Positions 60,153 to 64,000 of a stretch of DNA of 64,000 nt are shown here, in pieces. The stretch is from Massilia sp. erpn (GTDB taxonomy: Bacteria; Pseudomonadota; Gammaproteobacteria; Burkholderiales; Burkholderiaceae_D), in NCBI RefSeq assembly GCF_024400215.1, contig NZ_CP053748.1:3906001-3970000 (forward strand). Direction: 5' to 3'. Both the position numbers and the translations under genes were made by a program. Under the pieces are notes generated by a model that was given only the letters and a program-made list of their open reading frames with translations, had not been told where the DNA came from and did not search any database. Position 1 is the first letter of the stretch, and the number at the start of each line of letters is the position of its first letter.

Positions 60153-60746
60153 TCAGGCGTAGACGTTGAGTACCGGTTGTTGCGCAGGGACGGCGTTGTA
60201 GGCGCGCCGCACGGCGCTTTGCTGGGCGGTTTCGGCCTGGCCCGGCGCGCCTTGCGGCGTGCTGTCCGGATTGCTCTGCTGCGCCGCCAGCTCCTGGCTG
60301 GCCTGCTGCGCCATCTGCTGGGCGCGTGCGGCGATGGCGCGGTCCGGCCCCGAGGGATCGGCCGGCGCCAAGGCGGCAGCCTGGATGGTGCGCGCCCGCT
60401 CCAGCGTTTCCTGCGGCGTGCGACCAGGCGAGGTGTCAATATTCACCTCGCCGCCGATGGCGTAATTGATGCCGTCCGGCCCGCGCTGATAGGTATACGT
60501 GGGACCGGAGGTGGCCAGGCCACCCGCTGCCGACAGGTGGGCCATCTCGTGCTGGCGCACCTGCTGGTCGCGCGCTTTCAGCTTGTCGATCTGCTTCAAT
60601 TGATCGGATGTCAGCTCGGCCTTGGCGCCGGGCTTGGCCTGTGGCTCCTGCTTTTCCTGCGTGTCCTGCGCCGATGCGGTACGCGCCGGCGCCGCGCCGC
60701 TGGCGGCGTAGGGATTGACGCTGGAGGCGATGGCGCTGATTGCCAT
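60153..60746 (-). CDS. Putative metalloprotease of the SprA-related family
   Basis: Protein of 197 aa. The HExxH motif is RQHEMAHLSAAGGLATSG near residue 65, in the context YTYQRGPDGINYAIGGEV. This matches the SprA-related/CJM1_0395 putative metalloprotease family. The flanks are low-complexity, Ala/Gln-rich; the N-terminus MAISAIASSVNPYAASG has no classical signal peptide. Function unknown; protease activity is inferred only from the motif. Confidence 0.8.
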   Translation of the reverse strand: MAISAIASSVNPYAASGAAPARTASAQDTQEKQEPQAKPGAKAELTSDQLKQIDKLKARDQQVRQHEMAHLSAAGGLATSGPTYTYQRGPDGINYAIGGEVNIDTSPGRTPQETLERARTIQAAALAPADPSGPDRAIAARAQQMAQQASQELAAQQSNPDSTPQGAPGQAETAQQSAVRRAYNAVPAQQPVLNVYA

Positions 60747-60899
60747 GGTAAGGAAGGCGGCGAATGACGGACAAAAGCGGGGCTTACACTCGCTTACATC
60801 ATAGCAAAAATAGACTGTGGTTTTTCGCGGAAAGCCGTCAACTGAACGTCCTGGCTCGCGTTGTGGGAGTATCCGTCAGCTCTTCTAAGAGGCCGCGAT

Positions 60900-61055
60900 A
60901 TGGACCAAGCCAAGCAACCGAGCAAAGAAGCCGTGCGCCACTGGATGCAAACCAGGGTGGAGGAGCGTCGTCCGCCGCCCGACCCGCAACAGATCCGGCG
61001 CGAGCTTGGCTGGGAGCTGGCACGCCAGGAGCGGCGCGAAGCCAGCTACCGCTGA
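60900..61055 (+). CDS. Small charged hypothetical protein
   Basis: Protein of 51 aa from ATG 60900, beginning MDQAKQPSKEAVRHWMQTR, then PPPDPQQIRRELGWELARQE and a basic end. It resembles short helical proteins of unknown role. No clear ribosome site. Convergent with sbcC. Confidence 0.5.
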   Translation: MDQAKQPSKEAVRHWMQTRVEERRPPPDPQQIRRELGWELARQERREASYR

Positions 61056-61078
61056 CGGCGCGCCGCCACAGCGGCCCT

Positions 61079-64000
61079 CTACTGCACTGTTACCACGCTG
61101 CGCCCGCCGGCCGCCGGCTGTACCACGATGCGGCTGGCGATTCTGTCGGTCATCTCCTGCACGTGCGAAATCACGCCGACCTTGCGGCCCATGGCCTGCA
61201 GGCCGTCCAGCGCATCCATCGCCACGCGCAAGGTGTCGGCGTCCAGACTGCCGAAGCCCTCGTCGATGAACAGCGATTCCACCCGCACCCGGTTGGACGA
61301 CAGTGACGCCAGTCCCAGCGCCAGGGCCAGCGAAGCGAGGAAGGATTCGCCGCCGGACAGCGAGTGCACCGAGCGCAGTTCGTCGCCCATATGCTGGTCG
61401 CGCACCAGCAGGCCAAGCGAGGGCTGGGATGGATTATTGATGCGTTCCAGCTGATAGCGCGGCGCCAGATGGTTGAGGTGGGCGTTGGCATAGCCCAGCA
61501 GGACGTCCAGCGTGAACTGCTGGGCGTAGTTGCGGAATTTCTTGCCGTCGGCCGAGCCGATCAGCTCACTCATGCGCGCCCAGCGCCGCTCGATTTCTTC
61601 CTGCTTTTCGATATCGCCCATCATGGCTTGTGCGCTGTGGCGGCGTGCATCGTCCTGGGCCAGGCCGAGACGCAGGGCGGTGGCTTGGTCCTGCGCCTGC
61701 TTGCGCTCGGCGGCCAGGGCTTCCAGCGCCTGCTGCAGGGCTTCGGCCGTCTGCTCGCCATGCTGGCTGGCGTCTTCCAGATGGCGCGCGGTCTGGGCTT
61801 GGCGCTCCTGCAGCACGGCGTGGGCGCTGGCCGCGGCCTGTTCCAGCGCCTGCAGGTTCTGGCGTTCGGCCAGGATATGCTCGGCGGGATGGGCCAGCAG
61901 GGCGCGCAACTGTTCGACGCTGCGCACGCCGTCGTTCGCGGCGTCGCCCGCTTCGTCCGCGTCAAAGCCCAGCAGCTCGCGCTGCGTGTCGTCGGCGGCG
62001 CTGCCTTCACGGCTGACCGCCTGCGCTTTGCGGAAATCCTGCAGCCATTGTTCCAGGCGCTGCGCGGCCAGTTGCGCCGCGTCGTACAGGCTGGCCAGGC
62101 GGTGCTGGGCCTGCACCAGCGCCTCGTCGGAGCGCACGGCGCTTTGCGCGGCCTGCTGGGCGGCTTCCTGCTGGGACGCTTGACTGGCTTTGGCCTTGTC
62201 GATGGCCGCCTGCAGATCGCGCTCCACGTCTTCCACGCGGCGCGCATTCCATAGCGTGGCGCGCTGGTCCTGCGCCGCCAGCAGGGCTGTTTCGGCGCTG
62301 CGGAAGGTTTCCTGCACGGCTTCGGCATCGGCCGCCGCCTTATGCTGGGCGGTAGACAGGGCTTCCAGCTCGACTTCCAGCGTGGTCATGGCGGCGGCGC
62401 GTTCTTCCAGCGCGCCATGCTGGTTTTGCCATTGACGGCTCTCGGCCTGGCGCTTCTCGTGGAAGCGGGCCGGCGCCGCTTTCCACTCGTCCTTCCAGCC
62501 TTCGTTCGGCATCTCGCTGTCGCTGAAGGCGGCGTCCAGCTCATCGAGCATGCCGCTCAGCTGCGTGGCGACCTCCATGCGCTGCATGTCCAGCGCCTTG
62601 TGCTCGGCCAGCAGCTCAGCCAACACGGTCTGCACCTGGGCCAGGCGGCTTTGCAGCTGCGTATGCTCGGCCGTGGCCTGGTCGCAGGCGCGCTGTGCCT
62701 GTTCGCGGCTGGCGGCAGCGCGGTGCAGGATCTGTTCCTGCTGCGCGATATGGCGCTGCGCGGTTTGCACGGCTTCCAGCTGCTGGGTGAACCAGGTGGC
62801 GCGCGCCTCGTCCGCCACTTCGTCCAGCGCGAGCGCCAGCAGCGCCGGGGCACCGTCCGGCTCCGGCGGCTGGCTGGCGGCGCGCAGCAGGTTTTCGCGC
62901 AGGCTCGCTTCCAGCTCGCTTTGGGCCAGCTTCGCCGTGGCGGCCTGCCAGGCTTCGAAGCCGCGGTCCAGCACCTTGTCCAGCGAGTGCTGTTCGGCGG
63001 CATTGGCGGCCAATTGCTCCAGGCTGGATTGGATGGTATTGCGCTGTACCGCCTGCGCCGCGATATTGTGCTGCAGCTTGTCACGGCAGCCATGCACCTC
63101 GGCCTGCAGGCCGGCGAGCATGGCTTGCAGGGCGCCGTCGCTGTGGCGGTATGGATGTTCGTGCGCGCCGCAGACCGGGCAGGGCGTTTCGTCTTCCAGT
63201 GTGGCGCGCAGCTTTTCCACGTTTTCGCCGCAAGCCGCTTCGGCCAGTTTCAGCGAGCGCTCGGCCTGGGCGAAGGCAGCCATCACGGCCGCGTGTTCCT
63301 GCTGCGCCTGGGCCAGCAACTGCTCGGCCGCGCTGCGCGACTGCTGCAGCCGTGCGTCGAGGGTGTTCAGTTCCTGCTTGCGCGCCTGTCTGCCGGACAG
63401 CTCCAGCCAGACTTTCTCGGCACCTGCCAGCGCATCGCGCCGCCGCTCCAGCTGCTCGCGGTGGCGGTGCAGCATGTCCGCATCGATCTGGGCAATGGCG
63501 CTGAGCGCCTGCTGGCGCTGGGCTTCCAGCGTTTCCAGCCGGGTGGCGGCAGCCTGCAGCCTGGTTTTGGCCTCGCTTTCCTCTTCGCGGTGGCGCTTGC
63601 CGTTGTGCAGCACGGCGGCTTGGGCCTGGCCCAGGCGCTCAGCCTGGGCGTTGACCTGGCTCGATTGCACCAGCAGCACATCCCAGCGCGGCCAGTCCTG
63701 CGCCAGCACGCGCCATTGCTGGTGCTGTTGCAGCCAGAGCTGGCCGGCCTGCTGCGCTTCGGCCAGGCGGCGCTGCTGCTCCTGCTTGCCGCGCTGCGCC
63801 TGCGTGGCCTGATTCAAGGCCGTTTGCGCCGTGTCGTAGGCATGCTTGGCCTGGCGGTAGGAGGGCAGCATGGCTTCGATGCGGGCATCCAGCGCCTTGG
63901 CCTGGTCCAGCTGCGGCGCGGCGGCGCGTTGCGCCTGCTCGGCTTCGGCCAGTTGCAAGCCCGCTTGCTGCATGGCCTGCGCCGCCTTTTGCTGGGTCAG
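61079..64000 (-). CDS. sbcC: Nuclease subunit SbcC (N-terminus beyond window)
   Basis: The minus-strand frame is open from the right window edge to the stop at 61079, over 970 codons. It covers most of the coiled coils, the zinc hook TPCPVCGAHEHP near 63160-63186, and the C-terminal ATPase lobe: LSGGESFLASLALALGLASL (signature), VESLFIDEGFGSLDADTL (Walker B) and VISHVQEMTDRI (His switch). The N-terminal Walker A lobe is outside. With SbcD it forms the exonuclease that opens DNA hairpins and removes ends in double-strand-break repair. The coiled coils are Gln/Ala-rich, which is common in this group. Confidence 0.95.
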   Translation of the reverse strand: MTQQKAAQAMQQAGLQLAEAEQAQRAAAPQLDQAKALDARIEAMLPSYRQAKHAYDTAQTALNQATQAQRGKQEQQRRLAEAQQAGQLWLQQHQQWRVLAQDWPRWDVLLVQSSQVNAQAERLGQAQAAVLHNGKRHREEESEAKTRLQAAATRLETLEAQRQQALSAIAQIDADMLHRHREQLERRRDALAGAEKVWLELSGRQARKQELNTLDARLQQSRSAAEQLLAQAQQEHAAVMAAFAQAERSLKLAEAACGENVEKLRATLEDETPCPVCGAHEHPYRHSDGALQAMLAGLQAEVHGCRDKLQHNIAAQAVQRNTIQSSLEQLAANAAEQHSLDKVLDRGFEAWQAATAKLAQSELEASLRENLLRAASQPPEPDGAPALLALALDEVADEARATWFTQQLEAVQTAQRHIAQQEQILHRAAASREQAQRACDQATAEHTQLQSRLAQVQTVLAELLAEHKALDMQRMEVATQLSGMLDELDAAFSDSEMPNEGWKDEWKAAPARFHEKRQAESRQWQNQHGALEERAAAMTTLEVELEALSTAQHKAAADAEAVQETFRSAETALLAAQDQRATLWNARRVEDVERDLQAAIDKAKASQASQQEAAQQAAQSAVRSDEALVQAQHRLASLYDAAQLAAQRLEQWLQDFRKAQAVSREGSAADDTQRELLGFDADEAGDAANDGVRSVEQLRALLAHPAEHILAERQNLQALEQAAASAHAVLQERQAQTARHLEDASQHGEQTAEALQQALEALAAERKQAQDQATALRLGLAQDDARRHSAQAMMGDIEKQEEIERRWARMSELIGSADGKKFRNYAQQFTLDVLLGYANAHLNHLAPRYQLERINNPSQPSLGLLVRDQHMGDELRSVHSLSGGESFLASLALALGLASLSSNRVRVESLFIDEGFGSLDADTLRVAMDALDGLQAMGRKVGVISHVQEMTDRIASRIVVQPAAGGRSVVTVQ

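Overview
The window is high-GC DNA with betaproteobacterial gene content. It most resembles Oxalobacteraceae of the Massilia/Duganella/Janthinobacterium type. The pointers are a flhDC-motAB-che supercluster, EF-P with Arg32 next to earP, a DUF3460-scpA-panC cluster, a PEP-CTERM protein and a caa3-like oxidase operon. Genus is inferred from content only; nothing here identifies a species.

Layout. 1-3.76 kb: the end of a NarX-type sensor kinase and htpG behind a textbook sigma-32 promoter. 3.96-13.45 kb: an accessory island with one full Rhs gene, two displaced Rhs 'tips' carrying other C-terminal domains, at least one decayed tip, an IS110 remnant, and small candidate immunity genes. Three of these small genes start in an ATGA overlap with the stop of the preceding toxin frame. 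The toxin/immunity stretches are AT-rich compared with the rest. 13.5-18 kb: two small ORFs, a CHRD/PEP-CTERM protein and a minus-strand kynU-kynA-RNase T2-hydrolase operon. 18.0-31.4 kb: a duplicated promoter segment with two FliA-like (sigma-28) promoters, then flhD, flhC, a membrane methyltransferase, motA, motB, a CheZ-like gene, cheY, cheA, cheW, mcp, cheR, cheD, cheB and cheY, all on the plus strand.

31.4-43.3 kb: housekeeping genes (HDOD protein, panC, scpA, DUF3460, EamA transporter, GNAT, metG, apbC/mrp, DUF4399, serine beta-lactamase-like protein, gltX). Two copies of a ~120 bp palindromic repeat lie at 32.63 and 40.10 kb. 43.3-49.6 kb: three Ala(GGC)-Glu(TTC) tRNA pairs in tandem, a six-gene cytochrome c oxidase operon, then two more tRNA-Glu copies, so the oxidase operon is bracketed by identical tRNA genes. 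49.6-64 kb: earP-efp, a Tat-type amidase, dbpA, an AcpA/phospholipase-C family phosphoesterase, initiator tRNA, a methyltransferase, three small or uncharacterised proteins, and the C-terminal part of sbcC running off the window.

The most unusual region is the Rhs island. Its repeated core segments (about 7.16-7.74, 8.90-9.39 and 11.96-12.55 kb) are near-identical and provide homology for swapping tips. The orphan tips carry single-base frameshifts or an internal deletion. The second point of interest is the pair of FliA-like promoters in front of flhDC, which would place the flagellar master regulator under a late flagellar sigma factor.
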